A stretch of 64,000 nucleotides of DNA from Roseomonas sp. GC11 (GCF_024437745.1 NZ_JANFNY010000021.1:1-64000); one strand, 5' to 3'. Positions 22,863 to 31,899 are shown, numbered from the stretch's first letter. Program-made: numbers and translations. The notes: generated from the sequence alone by a model not told the origin.

Positions 22863-23708
22863 TCAGAGGCTGAAGAACACCGGATGGGCGCGGCGGATTT
22901 CCTCCACCCGGGTGAAGGTATCGGAGAGATGGGCGCGCAGCAGCGCCTCCGCCTCTTCCGGCCGGCCGCCGAGCACCGCCCCGGCCAGCGCCTCATGCGC
23001 CCGCAGGATGGCTTCCGCCTTGCCGGGGCTGGGCAGGTGCAGGCGGCGCAGCCGGTCGAGATGGCCGCTATGGGTGTGGATCATCCGCCAGAGGCCGCTC
23101 ATCCCCGCCGCCGCGTAGAAGGCGGCGTGGAAGGCATCGTCGGCGGCGGCGAAGCCCGGCTCGTCCCCCACCGCCAGCAGCGCCCGCTGCCGCGCCAGAT
23201 GCGCCGGCAGCGCGCGGGCCAGCCCCTCCGGCCCGCCCCCGGCGGCCGCCTGCCGCGCCTGTTGCCGCACCATCTCCACCTCCACCGCCAGGCGCAGGAA
23301 ATGGCCCTGCCGCGCATCGTCGAGGTCGATGCAGGCCACCCGCGTGGCCGAATGCGGCACCACCTCCACCAGCTTTTCCTCCTGCAGCCGCAGCAGCGCC
23401 TCGCGCACCGGGGTCTGGCTCACCTGGAGATGCGCCGCGATGCCGGGGCGGGACAGCGCCGTTCCCGGTGGCAGGGCGAGGGTGATGATGGCCTGCCGCA
23501 GATAGGCATAGGCGAGATCGGCCGCCGAGCTGCGCGGGCCGAGCGGTGGCAGCCCGGCGGCACCCTGGCCCGTGCCCTGGCCAGCCCCCTGGCCATCCCC
23601 CTGGGCCGGGGCGGCAGGATCGCGGGCCGAAACAGAGGCATCCGGAACGGGGGACTCAGGAACAGGGAGCTGGGGGGGCAGGGCATCGGGGGGCATGGCG
23701 GGGTCCAT
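22863..23708 (-). CDS. GntR family regulator, FCD (FadR-type) subfamily
   Basis: This 281-residue regulator has a long Pro/Ala/Gly-rich N-terminal tail of about 70 residues. A winged helix follows (DLAYAYLRQAIITLALPPGTALSRPGIAAHLQVSQTPVREALLRLQEEKLVEVVPHSATRV). The C-terminal FCD domain has the metal/ligand histidine region ADDAFHAAFYAAAG and the terminal RAHEALAGAVLGGRPEEAEALLRAHL. The start at 23708 has GGAG seven bases upstream. It is divergent from the KGSADH / arabonate dehydratase operon and almost certainly controls it. The tail contains four GQGTG-type repeats. Confidence 0.9.
   Translation of the reverse strand: MDPAMPPDALPPQLPVPESPVPDASVSARDPAAPAQGDGQGAGQGTGQGAAGLPPLGPRSSAADLAYAYLRQAIITLALPPGTALSRPGIAAHLQVSQTPVREALLRLQEEKLVEVVPHSATRVACIDLDDARQGHFLRLAVEVEMVRQQARQAAAGGGPEGLARALPAHLARQRALLAVGDEPGFAAADDAFHAAFYAAAGMSGLWRMIHTHSGHLDRLRRLHLPSPGKAEAILRAHEALAGAVLGGRPEEAEALLRAHLSDTFTRVEEIRRAHPVFFSL
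23561..23608 (-). repeat. 12-bp tandem repeats in the FCD regulator tail
   Basis: Four units of the type TGCCCTGGCCAG / CCCCCTGGCCAT run head to tail and encode GDGQGAGQGTGQGA in the disordered N-terminal tail. Confidence 0.85.
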
Positions 23709-23756
23709 ACACGCTCCTGCGGGCCGGGAGACAGTGGTGGGGTGGCTTGAAGGCAA

Positions 23757-23768
23757 CTCATATATGAG
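23757..23768. promoter_or_regulatory. Candidate operator for the FCD regulator
   Basis: The perfect 12-bp palindrome CTCATATATGAG is followed at once by ATATCAGAT. It is an AT-rich island between the divergent regulator and dehydrogenase genes, 49 bp from the regulator start. FCD-GntR proteins typically bind such dyads in their own divergent promoter; the assignment is inference. Confidence 0.55.
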
Positions 23769-23941
23769 ATATCAGATGGGAGCGGGAGCTAACAACGCAT
23801 CAACGACCCCGCAGCGAGGAAACGATGCCGCAGATCTTTCGCCCTGCTGCTCTGTCCCGGCCCGTCGCCGAGGCCGCGCGCCCGCCGCGGCGCTTCCTCC
23901 CGACCGTCTGACGCCAACCCCAGCAAGGCAGGACCGCCCTC

Positions 23942-25546
23942 ATGTCCACCACCGACACCCTCCCGCGCCCTCTCACCGGTGAAATGCTGATCGGCGCGCG
24001 CGCGATCGCCGGCACGGACAAGCCCGTCCGCGCCATCGAGGCCGCCACGGGCCTGCCGATGGAGCCCGCCTATGGCGGCGGCACGGCGGCCGATGTGGAC
24101 GCGGCCTGCGCCCTCGCCTGGGCCGCCTTCGACACCTATCGCGAGACCACGCCGGAAGCCCGCGCGCGCTTCCTGGAAGCCTGTGCCCAGGCCATCCTCG
24201 ACATCGGTGATGACCTGATCCTGCGCGCCATGGCCGAGAGCGGCCTGCCGCGCGGCCGGCTGGAGGGCGAGCGCGGCCGCACCGTGGGCCAGCTCCGCCT
24301 CTTCGCCGCCGAACTGCGCGAGGGCAGCTGGGTGGGCGCCCGCATCGACCCCGCCCTGCCGCAGCGCGCGCCGCTGCCGCGCCCGGACCTGCGCCTGCGC
24401 CATGTGCCGCTCGGCCCCGTCGCGGTGTTCGGCGCCTCCAACTTCCCGCTCGCCTTCTCGGTGGGCGGCGGCGACACCGCCGCGGCCCTCGCCGCCGGCT
24501 GCCCGGTGGTGGTGAAGGCGCATTCCGCCCATCCCGGCACCTCCGAGCTGGTCGGCCGCGCCATCCGCTCCGCCGTCGCCGCCTGCGGCCTGCCGGAGGG
24601 CGTTTTTTCCGTCCTCTTCGGCTCGGGCGCCGTGGTGGGGCAGGGGCTGGTGGCGGATCCGCGCATCAAGGCCGTGGGTTTCACCGGCTCCCGCGCCGGC
24701 GGCATCGCCCTGATGAAGACCGCCGCCGCCCGGCATGAGCCCATCCCCGTCTATGCCGAGATGAGCAGCATCAACCCCGTCTTCCTGCTGCCCGGCGCGC
24801 TGGAGGCGCGGGCGGAGACGATCGGCAAGGGCTTCGTCGGTTCGCTCACCCTGGGGGCGGGGCAGTTCTGCACCAATCCGGGCCTCGTCCTGGCGGTGGA
24901 AGGCGCGGCGCTGGACCGCTTCCTGGCCTCCGCCAGCGAGGCCCTGGCCGCCGCCCCGGCCCAGACCATGCTGACGCCCGGCATTCTCCAGGCCTATCAG
25001 CAGGGCGTCGCCCGGCTGGCCGGCAACAACCGCGTGCGCCATGTCGCCTCCGGCGCCGCGGCCGGCGCCGCCACCCAGGGCCAGGCCGCCCTCTTCGAGA
25101 CCACCGCCGCGCATTTCCGCGACGACCCGGCGCTGGCGGAAGAGGTCTTCGGCTCCGCCTCGCTGGTGATCCGCTGCCCGGACACCGCCACCATGCTGCG
25201 CCTGGCCGAGGAGCTGGAAGGCCAGCTCACCGCCACCATCCAGATGCAGGATGAGGATCTGGAGATGGCCCGCGCCCTCCTGCCGGTGCTGGAGCGCAAG
25301 GTGGGCCGCATCCTGTTCAACGGCTACCCGACGGGCGTCGAGGTGGCGCATGCCATGGTGCATGGCGGGCCCTTCCCCTCCACCTCGGACGGGCGCTCCA
25401 CCTCGGTCGGCACCCTGGCCATCGGGCGCTTCCTGCGCCCCGTCTGCTACCAGGACATGCCGGCGGCCCTGCACCCCGCCGCGCTGCGCGACGACAATCC
25501 CCTGGGCCTCTGGCGCCGCCGCGACGGCGTGCCGGGCCACCACTGA
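23942..25546 (+). CDS. 2,5-dioxovalerate (alpha-ketoglutaric semialdehyde) dehydrogenase
   Basis: This 534-residue aldehyde dehydrogenase matches the NADP-type KGSADH branch that oxidises 2-oxoglutarate semialdehyde to 2-oxoglutarate. Readable marks are [10 protein letters not shown] at the N-terminus, [38 protein letters not shown], the general base Glu in [12 protein letters not shown], and the nucleophilic Cys in [11 protein letters not shown]. It begins the plus-strand pentonate operon opposite the FCD regulator. The arabonate dehydratase gene follows after 14 bp. Together they imply the non-phosphorylating pentose route ending in 2-oxoglutarate. Confidence 0.92.
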   Translation: MSTTDTLPRPLTGEMLIGARAIAGTDKPVRAIEAATGLPMEPAYGGGTAADVDAACALAWAAFDTYRETTPEARARFLEACAQAILDIGDDLILRAMAESGLPRGRLEGERGRTVGQLRLFAAELREGSWVGARIDPALPQRAPLPRPDLRLRHVPLGPVAVFGASNFPLAFSVGGGDTAAALAAGCPVVVKAHSAHPGTSELVGRAIRSAVAACGLPEGVFSVLFGSGAVVGQGLVADPRIKAVGFTGSRAGGIALMKTAAARHEPIPVYAEMSSINPVFLLPGALEARAETIGKGFVGSLTLGAGQFCTNPGLVLAVEGAALDRFLASASEALAAAPAQTMLTPGILQAYQQGVARLAGNNRVRHVASGAAAGAATQGQAALFETTAAHFRDDPALAEEVFGSASLVIRCPDTATMLRLAEELEGQLTATIQMQDEDLEMARALLPVLERKVGRILFNGYPTGVEVAHAMVHGGPFPSTSDGRSTSVGTLAIGRFLRPVCYQDMPAALHPAALRDDNPLGLWRRRDGVPGHH

Positions 25547-25560
25547 CCGGACGCCGCCTC

Positions 25561-27315
25561 ATGACGAACTCTCCCCTGCCGCGCATCCGCACGCCGGAGA
25601 GCCTGCGCAGCGCGCGCTGGTTCGGCCCCGCCGATCTGCGCTCCTTCGGCCACCGCTCGCGCGCCATGCAGATGGGCTGGTCGGAGGAGGACTGGAAGGG
25701 CAAGCCGATCATCGGCATCCTCAACACCTGGTCCGACATCAACCCCTGCCACCAGCATTTCCGCGCCCGCGTCGAGGATGTGAAGCGCGGCGTGCTGCAG
25801 GCGGGCGGTTTCCCGGTGGAGCTTCCGGCGCTGGCGCTGCCGGAAAACTACATGAAGCCCACCACCATGCTCTATCGCAACCTGCTGGCGATGGAGACGG
25901 AGGAGCAGATCCGCAGCCTGCCGATCGACGGCGTGGTGCTGATGGGCGGCTGCGACAAGACCGGCCCGGCCCTTCTCCTCGGCGCGATGAGCGCCGGGGT
26001 GCCGGCCATCTTCCTGCCCGCCGGCCCCATGCTGCGCGGCAACTGGAACGGCAAGGTCCTCGGCTCCGGCTCGGATTCCTGGAAATACTGGGATGAGCTG
26101 CGCGCCGGCAAGATCACCGCCGAGGACTGGACGGGCGTGGAGCAGGGCATCGCCCGCAGCCACGGCACCTGCATGACCATGGGCACGGCCAGCACGATGA
26201 CGGCGATCATCGAGGCGCTGGGCTTCACCCTGCCCGGCTTCTCCTCCGTGCCGGCGCCCGATTCCAACCATCCGCGCCTCTCCGCCGCGACGGGGCGGCG
26301 CATCGTCGAGATGGTGTGGGAAGACCTCGTCCCCACCCGCATCGCGACGGAAGCCGCCTGCCGCAACGCCGTGGCCGTGGCCATGGCCATGGGCTGCTCC
26401 ACCAACGCGCTGATCCACCTGATCGCCATGGGCCGCCGCGCCGGCCATACCGGCTTCGGCCTCGATGATTTCGAGCGGCTGAGCCACAGCGTGCCCGTCA
26501 TCGGCAATGTGCGGCCGAGCGGCACCACCTACCTGATGGAGGATTTCTATTACGCCGGCGGCATCCGCGCCCTGATGGAGCGCATCCGTGGCCATCTCGA
26601 CACCACGGCGCTGACCTGCACCGGGCGCAGCGTGGGGGAGAACATCGCCGGCGCGAAGGTGACGAATGACGATGTGATCCGCCCGCTCGACAACCCGATC
26701 TATGGCGAGGGCGCGCTGGCCGTGCTGCACGGCAACCTCGCGCCGGATGGCTGCGTCATCAAGCCCTCCGCCATGGAGGAGCGCTTCCTGCGCCACAGCG
26801 GCCCGGCCCTCGTCTTCGACGACTATCCGTCGATGAAGAAGGCCGTGGAGGACGAGAATCTCGACGTCACGCCCGATCACGTGCTGGTGCTGCGCAATGC
26901 CGGCCCGCAGGGCGGCCCGGGCATGCCGGAATGGGGCATGCTGCCCATGCCGCGCGCGCTGCTGAAGCAGGGCCACCGCGACATGCTGCGCCTCTCGGAT
27001 GCGCGCATGTCCGGCACCAGCTATGGCGCCTGCGTGCTGCATGTCTCGCCGGAGAGCTATATCGGCGGCCCGCTCGCCCTGCTGCAAACCGGCGACATCA
27101 TCGAGATCGACGTGGCCGCGCGCAGCATCAACATGCGCGTGCCGGAGGAAGAGCTGGCCCGCCGCCGCGCCGCCTGGGTGGCGCCGCCGCCGCGCTTCGA
27201 GCGCGGCTATGGCTGGATGTTCAACCGCCACATCCGCCAGGCGCATGAAGGCTGCGACTTCGACTTCCTCAAGACCGAGTTCGGCGCGCCCATCGGCGAG
27301 CCGGCCATCTACTGA
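25561..27315 (+). CDS. IlvD/Edd family dehydratase, likely L-arabonate (pentonate) dehydratase
   Basis: This 584-residue iron-sulfur dehydratase converts a pentonate to 2-keto-3-deoxypentonate. It starts SARWFGPADLRSFGHRSR and has ILNTWSDINPCHQHF, GGCDKTGPALLLGA and SHGTCMTMGTASTM, which contain the three cluster cysteines. The catalytic region MLRLSDARMSGTSYG lies near the end. The length and the SHRSR/NTWSD patterns fit sugar-acid dehydratases rather than branched-chain IlvD. It sits between KGSADH and the RraA-like gene. L-arabonate is favoured; D-xylonate or other pentonates remain possible. Confidence 0.9.
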   Translation: MTNSPLPRIRTPESLRSARWFGPADLRSFGHRSRAMQMGWSEEDWKGKPIIGILNTWSDINPCHQHFRARVEDVKRGVLQAGGFPVELPALALPENYMKPTTMLYRNLLAMETEEQIRSLPIDGVVLMGGCDKTGPALLLGAMSAGVPAIFLPAGPMLRGNWNGKVLGSGSDSWKYWDELRAGKITAEDWTGVEQGIARSHGTCMTMGTASTMTAIIEALGFTLPGFSSVPAPDSNHPRLSAATGRRIVEMVWEDLVPTRIATEAACRNAVAVAMAMGCSTNALIHLIAMGRRAGHTGFGLDDFERLSHSVPVIGNVRPSGTTYLMEDFYYAGGIRALMERIRGHLDTTALTCTGRSVGENIAGAKVTNDDVIRPLDNPIYGEGALAVLHGNLAPDGCVIKPSAMEERFLRHSGPALVFDDYPSMKKAVEDENLDVTPDHVLVLRNAGPQGGPGMPEWGMLPMPRALLKQGHRDMLRLSDARMSGTSYGACVLHVSPESYIGGPLALLQTGDIIEIDVAARSINMRVPEEELARRRAAWVAPPPRFERGYGWMFNRHIRQAHEGCDFDFLKTEFGAPIGEPAIY

Positions 27316-27332
27316 CCGCAGGAGCCCCGGCA

Positions 27333-28049
27333 ATGCCGCTGAGTGACGAGACCCGCGCGAAGCTGAAGCGCGTCAGCACCGCCACCCTGGCCACGGCGCT
27401 TTACAAGCGCGGCTTCCGCAGCCAGTTCATCCAGGATGTGCGGCCGCTGCACCCGCTGGCGGAGAGCATGGTGGGCGAGGCCTTCACCCTGCGCTACATG
27501 CCGGCGCGGGAGGACCTCAACAGGCTGGAGGCGTTCCGCGACCGCGGCCACCCGCAGCGCAAGGCGGTGGAGGAATGCCCCCCCGGCGCCGTGCTGGTGA
27601 TGGACAGCCGCAAGGATGCCCGCGCCGCCTCGGCCGGCGGCATCCTGGTGACGCGGTTGCAGCAGCGCGGCGTGGCCGGCGTCGTCACCGATGGCGGCTT
27701 CCGCGATTCGGCGGAAATCGCCACGCTGGACATGCCTGCCTTCCACCACCGCCCCTCCGCGCCGACCAACCTGACGCTGCATCAGGCCATTGAGATCAAC
27801 GTGCCGATCGGCTGCGGCGATGCGCCGGTGTTCCCGGGCGATGTCGTGGTGGGCGACAATGACGGCGTCATCATCATCCCCGCCCATCTGGCCGATGAGA
27901 TCGCCGCCGAGGCCACCGAGATGACGGCCTTCGAGGATTTCGTCACCGAGCAGGTGCGCGCCGGGCAGTCCATCCTCGGCCTCTATCCGCCGACGGAGGA
28001 AAGCAACCTCGCGCGCTTCGCCGAATGGCGGAAGGAGAATAATCGGTAA
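27333..28049 (+). CDS. RraA-like class II pyruvate aldolase-type protein
   Basis: This 238-residue protein has the RraA/methylmenaquinone-transferase fold. It contains the exact motif G-x20-R-D-x2-E (GILVTRL...GGFRDSAE), characteristic of class II HMG/CHA-type pyruvate aldolases, and not merely of RNase E regulators. The C-terminal block CGDAPVFPGDVVVGDNDGVIIIP is typical. It follows the dehydratase by 17 bp as the third gene of the pentonate operon. A keto-deoxypentonate dehydratase would be expected at this place, so this protein either does that job or cleaves the 2-keto-3-deoxy acid. Family is secure; reaction is inferred. Confidence 0.82.
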   Translation: MPLSDETRAKLKRVSTATLATALYKRGFRSQFIQDVRPLHPLAESMVGEAFTLRYMPAREDLNRLEAFRDRGHPQRKAVEECPPGAVLVMDSRKDARAASAGGILVTRLQQRGVAGVVTDGGFRDSAEIATLDMPAFHHRPSAPTNLTLHQAIEINVPIGCGDAPVFPGDVVVGDNDGVIIIPAHLADEIAAEATEMTAFEDFVTEQVRAGQSILGLYPPTEESNLARFAEWRKENNR

Positions 28050-28178
28050 GAGTTCTTTTTTGAAAAAAAGAACCAAAAAACTTTTTTCAGTTGGCGTCCC
28101 GCTTCAGGCCTGAGGCGGGACGCTAAACGGAAAGAAGTCTTTTTGCTTCTTTTTCTTCAGAAAAAGAAGAATTCTTTA
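28050..28178. terminator. Full-length R1 composite repeat between convergent genes
   Basis: Three hairpins in order: AGTTCTTTTTTG / AAAAAAAGAACC with flanking A and T runs; GCGTCCCGCTTCAGGCCTGAGGCGGGACGC; and CTTCTTTTTCTTCAGAAAAAGAAG. Each AT stem ends in a T run on one strand. The 54384 copy has the same three-part order. It separates the pentonate operon from paaE. Confidence 0.85.
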
Positions 28179-29258
28179 TTATAAACAATCATAATCCACG
28201 ATGATCTTCTCCCCCTCCGGCCGTGCCTGGCAGCTCAGGACAAAGCCCGCCGCGACCTCGTCCGGCTCCAGGGAGTAGTTCACCTCCATCGCGGCGCTGC
28301 CCTCCGTCACCTTGCAGCGGCAGGTGCAGCACATGCCCCCCCGGCAGGACCAGGGCAGATCCAGCCCGGCGCGCAGCCCGGCCTCCAGGATGGTCTCGCC
28401 CCGGGCCACCGGCACGGCGCGGGTGATGCCGCCCACGGTGATCTCGGCCAGGGCGGCGGGCGTGGCCTCCACCGCCGGGGCAGCGCGGCGCGGCGTGGTG
28501 CCGGCGGCGGGGGTGAAGCGCTCGCGCTGGATGCGCGCCGCCGGCACGCCATAGGCGGCGAGCGCCGTGGCGGCCTCTTCCGTCATGCCATCCGGGCCGC
28601 AGAGGAAGGCGGTGTCGATCTCCTCCGGCCGCAGCAGGGCGGGCAGCAGGGCGGCGATGCGCGCGCCATCCAGCCGGCCATGCAGCGCCTCCAGCTCCTG
28701 CCGCTCCCGCGAGAGGACATGCACCACGCTGAGGCGGCCCAGATGGCGGTCCTTCAGGTCGTCCAGCGCCTCGCGGAACATGATGTCGCCGCTGCTGCGG
28801 TTGCCGTAGAGCAGCACGGCGCGGCTGCCCGGCTCCTGCTCCAGCAGCGCGCCGAGGATGGAGAGCACCGGCGTGATGCCCGAGCCGGCGGCGATGGCCA
28901 GGATGGCGCGCACCCGCGCCGGGTCGGGCCGCAGGCCAAAGCGGCCCTCGGGCGGCATCACCTCGATGCTGTCGCCCACGGCAAGGCTGGTATTGGCCCA
29001 GTGGGAGAAGCGCCCGCCCTCCACCGCCTTGATGCCGATGCGCAGCACGCCCTCGGAGGGCGCGCAGCACAGCGAATAGCTGCGCCGCACCTCCTCGCCC
29101 TCCAGCACGGTGCGCAGCGTCAGGTATTGGCCCGGCGTGAAACGGAAACTCTCTTGCAGTTCCTCCGGCACGGCGAGGGTGAGGCTGATGGACGAAGGGG
29201 TCTCGCGCCGCAGCGCGGTGACGCGCAGGCTGTGGAAGCGCGTCGTCAGGGCGTTCAT
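28179..29258 (-). CDS. paaE: 1,2-phenylacetyl-CoA epoxidase reductase subunit PaaE
   Basis: This 359-residue protein passes electrons from NADPH to the phenylacetyl-CoA epoxidase. It has an FAD-binding domain (EVRRSYSLCCAP), an NAD-binding domain (AIAAGSGITPVLSIL, LYGNRSSGDIMF, FLCGPDGM) and a C-terminal plant-type ferredoxin domain. The latter holds the [2Fe-2S] cysteines in CRGGMCCTCRCKV and the last in VLSCQARP. It is the final gene of the minus-strand paaABCDE operon, 13 bp after paaD. The order matches the canonical paa operon, making the assignment strong. Confidence 0.95.
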   Translation of the reverse strand: MNALTTRFHSLRVTALRRETPSSISLTLAVPEELQESFRFTPGQYLTLRTVLEGEEVRRSYSLCCAPSEGVLRIGIKAVEGGRFSHWANTSLAVGDSIEVMPPEGRFGLRPDPARVRAILAIAAGSGITPVLSILGALLEQEPGSRAVLLYGNRSSGDIMFREALDDLKDRHLGRLSVVHVLSRERQELEALHGRLDGARIAALLPALLRPEEIDTAFLCGPDGMTEEAATALAAYGVPAARIQRERFTPAAGTTPRRAAPAVEATPAALAEITVGGITRAVPVARGETILEAGLRAGLDLPWSCRGGMCCTCRCKVTEGSAAMEVNYSLEPDEVAAGFVLSCQARPEGEKIIVDYDCL

Positions 29259-29271
29259 CGCCGCCTCCCGG

Positions 29272-29781
29272 CTAGATGCATTTGAAATGGTCGAAGGGTT
29301 CCCGGCAGGCGCGGCAGCGCCAGAGGGATTTGCAGGCGGTGGTGCCGAACTCGCTGAGCCGCTCCGTGTCGGCCGAGGCGCAGCGCGGGCAGGCGGGGTC
29401 CGGCGCCAGGCCGAGCAGCGCCGCCCGCCCGGCGCCCGGCGGCGGCGGGGCGATGCCCGCTTGGCGCAGCTTCTCGCGCGCCTCCCCGGTCATCCAGTCC
29501 GTCGTCCAGGCGGGGGCGAGCACGGTGCGCACGCGCGGGCGCGGCAGCCCGGCGCGCAGCAGCGCGGCCTCCACCTCGAAGGCGATCATCGCCATGGCCG
29601 GGCAGCCGGAATAGGTGGGGGTGATGTCCACCTCCACCGCGCCATCCTCGGCCAGCCGCGCATCGCGCAGCACGCCGAGATCGGCGATGCTGAGGCTCGG
29701 GATCTCCGGGTCCGGCACCGTGGCGGCGGCGGCCAGGGCGGCGGCGCGCAGAGTGTCGCCGGCAGGGGCAAGGCCGCTCAT
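29272..29781 (-). CDS. paaD: Phenylacetate-CoA oxygenase assembly subunit PaaD
   Basis: This 169-residue protein is the MIP18/DUF59-family maturation factor required for the epoxidase. The N-terminal DUF59 domain reads VPDPEIPSLSIADLGVLRD and VDITPTYSGCPAM. The C-terminus carries a four-cysteine zinc module, CPRCASADTERLSEFGTTACKS followed by CRACREPF. The start at 29781 lies two bases after the paaC stop. It sits in the canonical position between paaC and paaE. Confidence 0.95.
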   Translation of the reverse strand: MSGLAPAGDTLRAAALAAAATVPDPEIPSLSIADLGVLRDARLAEDGAVEVDITPTYSGCPAMAMIAFEVEAALLRAGLPRPRVRTVLAPAWTTDWMTGEAREKLRQAGIAPPPPGAGRAALLGLAPDPACPRCASADTERLSEFGTTACKSLWRCRACREPFDHFKCI

Positions 29782-29783
29782 GG

Positions 29784-30557
29784 CTACCACCGCGCATCCG
29801 GGTAGGCGCGCGGCAGGGACTGCATGACGGCCAGCAGGTGGCCGAGATGCTCGCCATGCCGGCCATGGTGCCCGCCGCTCTGCATCCAGCGCCCGGCGGC
29901 GGGCAGGGGCAGGGTGGCCTCGGCGAAGACGCGGGCGATGCTGGCCTCCCAGGCCGGGCGCAGCGCCGCCGGATCGATGGCGATGCCCTGGGCGATCAGC
30001 CCGCGTTCCGCCTCGTCCACCTCGAACATCTCGCCGGTGAAGGGCCACAGCGCATCGAGGGCGGCGCGCAGGCGGGCATGGCTTTCCGCCGTGCCATCGC
30101 CCAGCCGCACCACCCAGGCGGCGCTGTGGCGCTGGTGATAGGCCATTTCCTTCTCCGCCTTGGCGGCGATGGCGGCCAGCACGGCATCGGCGGAGGCCGC
30201 CATGGCGTTCCAGAAGGGCAGGGCGAAGGCGGCGTAGAGGAATTGCCGCAGCATGGTCTGCGCGAAATCGCCATTCGGCTGCTCGGCCAGCAGCAGGTTG
30301 CGGTATTGCGGCGCGTCGCGGAAATAGGCGAGGTCGTCTTCCGTGCGGCCCTGGCCATCGAGTGCGGCGGCATGGGTGTAGAGGGCGCGGGCCTGGCCGA
30401 TCAGGTCCAGCCCCATATTCGCCAGGGCCAGTTCTTCTTCCAGCATCGGCGCCTGCCCGGTCCATTCCGACAGGCGGTGGCCGAGGACCAGGGTGGTATC
30501 GGCCAGGCGCAGCGCGTGCAGCACGCGCGGCGGCTCGGCGAGGGTGATGGTCGTCAT
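29784..30557 (-). CDS. paaC: Phenylacetyl-CoA epoxidase structural subunit PaaC
   Basis: This 257-residue helical ferritin-like protein pairs with PaaA to form the epoxidase core but lacks the full diiron site. It shows LRLADTTLVLGHRLSEWTGQAPMLEEELALANMGLDLIGQAR and AAKAEKEMAYHQRHSAAWVVRLGDGTAES, both typical of PaaC. The ATG at 30557 is 11 bp after the paaB stop. It is the third gene of the operon. Confidence 0.95.
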   Translation of the reverse strand: MTTITLAEPPRVLHALRLADTTLVLGHRLSEWTGQAPMLEEELALANMGLDLIGQARALYTHAAALDGQGRTEDDLAYFRDAPQYRNLLLAEQPNGDFAQTMLRQFLYAAFALPFWNAMAASADAVLAAIAAKAEKEMAYHQRHSAAWVVRLGDGTAESHARLRAALDALWPFTGEMFEVDEAERGLIAQGIAIDPAALRPAWEASIARVFAEATLPLPAAGRWMQSGGHHGRHGEHLGHLLAVMQSLPRAYPDARW

Positions 30558-30568
30558 GGCGCCCGCCC

Positions 30569-30898
30569 TCACATATGCCCGACTTCGGGCGGGATCTCGT
30601 AGAAGGTCGGGTGGCGGTAGATTTTTTCCGCCGTGGGCTCGAAGAACTCCGCCTTGTCCGCCGGGTCGCTGGCGATGATGGCGGCGGAGGGCACCACCCA
30701 GAGGGAAAGCCCCTCGCCACGCCGGGTATAGGTGTCGCGCGCCGCCTGGAGGGCCATTTCGGCATCCGGCGCGTGCACGCTGCCGGCGTGGCGGTGCGCC
30801 ATGCCGGTGCGGCTGCGGATGAAGACTTCCCAGAGAGGCATGACGTTTTGCGGCATGGCGTTTTGGGGCATGGGATTCTCGGCCATGGCGGGGCTCAT
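30569..30898 (-). CDS. paaB: Phenylacetyl-CoA epoxidase subunit PaaB
   Basis: This is the small subunit bridging the epoxidase complex. The core [46 protein letters not shown] and [16 protein letters not shown] is well conserved. The start at 30898 overlaps the paaA stop (ATGA) and gives 109 residues; ATGs at 30886, 30871, 30856 and 30841 are all in frame, the last giving 90 residues. The extra N-terminus contains a duplicated MPQN unit. The family usually has about five residues before the conserved block, so the long form is an unusual extension. Confidence 0.92.
   Translation of the reverse strand: MSPAMAENPMPQNAMPQNVMPLWEVFIRSRTGMAHRHAGSVHAPDAEMALQAARDTYTRRGEGLSLWVVPSAAIIASDPADKAEFFEPTAEKIYRHPTFYEIPPEVGHM
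30842..30871 (-). repeat. Duplicated 15-bp unit creating two in-frame start codons in paaB
   Basis: GACGTTTTGCGGCAT and GGCGTTTTGGGGCAT (13 of 15 bases) are adjacent. On the minus strand each encodes MPQNV/MPQNA, so each copy brings its own ATG just before the conserved domain. Confidence 0.85.
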
Positions 30899-31899
30899 TC
30901 GGCGGCGAGGGGCGGGGTGGCGGCGCGGGCGCGGCGCTTCGCCGCATGGGCCAGGGCGGCCTCGCGCACCCAGGCGCCCTCCGCCTCGGCGCGGCGGCGG
31001 GTTTCCAGGCGCTGGCGGTTGCACGGGCCATCGCCGGCCAGCACGCGGCGGAACTCCGCCCAGTCGATGGCGCCGAAGCGCCAGTGGCCGGCCTCCGCGT
31101 CATAGCGCAGCGCGGGGTCGGGGAAGCTGAGGCCGAGGAAATGGCCCTGCGGCACCGTGGCATCGACGAATTTCTGCCGCAGCGCGTCGTTGCTGAAGCG
31201 CTTGATGCCCCAGCGCATGGACTGGTCCGAATGCTGGCTCTCGCTGTCGGGCGGGCCGAACATCATCAGGCAGGGCCACCACCAGCGGTTCAGCGCGTCC
31301 TGCGCCATCGCCTTCTGCTCGGCGGTGCCGCGGCTGAGGGCGAGCATCAGCTCATAGCCCTGGCGCTGGTGGAAGCTTTCCTCCTTGCAGACGCGGATCA
31401 TGGCGCGGGCATAGGGGCCGTAGCTGCAGCGGCAGAGCGGGATCTGGTTCATGATCGCCGCGCCATCCACCAGCCAGCCGATGGCGCCGATATCGGCCCA
31501 GCTCAGCGTCGGGTAGTTGAAGATGGAGCTGTATTTGGCGGCGCCGGAGAGCAGCTGCGCCGACAATTCCTCACGCGAGACGCCGAGCGTCTCGGCGGCG
31601 GCGTAGAGATAGAGGCCATGCCCGCCCTCATCCTGCACCTTGGCCAGCAGCGCGGCCTTGCGGCGCAGGCTGGGGGCGCGGGTGATCCAGTTGCCTTCCG
31701 GCTGCATGCCGATGATCTCGGAATGCGCGTGCTGGCTGATCTGGCGGACCAGGGTGCGGCGATAGGCGGCGGGCATCCAGTCATTCGGCTCGATGCGCTC
31801 ATCGGCATCGATGCGGGCCTGGAAGCGGGCCAGTGCCGCCGCATCCTCGGGGGTGGCGGCGGGGGCAGCGTCGCGCTGGTTCAGCGCCTGGGTGTACAT
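30895..31899 (-). CDS. paaA: Phenylacetyl-CoA epoxidase catalytic subunit PaaA
   Basis: This 334-residue diiron oxygenase epoxidises the ring of phenylacetyl-CoA. Metal-ligand motifs are [23 protein letters not shown] and [16 protein letters not shown], containing the two ExxH pairs. The substrate region [31 protein letters not shown] is also typical. The ATG at 31899 has a strong GGAGGAGGCGACC ribosome site, so this is the first gene of paaABCDE. An AT-rich patch with a short dyad lies upstream at 31969. Confidence 0.96.
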   Translation of the reverse strand: MYTQALNQRDAAPAATPEDAAALARFQARIDADERIEPNDWMPAAYRRTLVRQISQHAHSEIIGMQPEGNWITRAPSLRRKAALLAKVQDEGGHGLYLYAAAETLGVSREELSAQLLSGAAKYSSIFNYPTLSWADIGAIGWLVDGAAIMNQIPLCRCSYGPYARAMIRVCKEESFHQRQGYELMLALSRGTAEQKAMAQDALNRWWWPCLMMFGPPDSESQHSDQSMRWGIKRFSNDALRQKFVDATVPQGHFLGLSFPDPALRYDAEAGHWRFGAIDWAEFRRVLAGDGPCNRQRLETRRRAEAEGAWVREAALAHAAKRRARAATPPLAAE

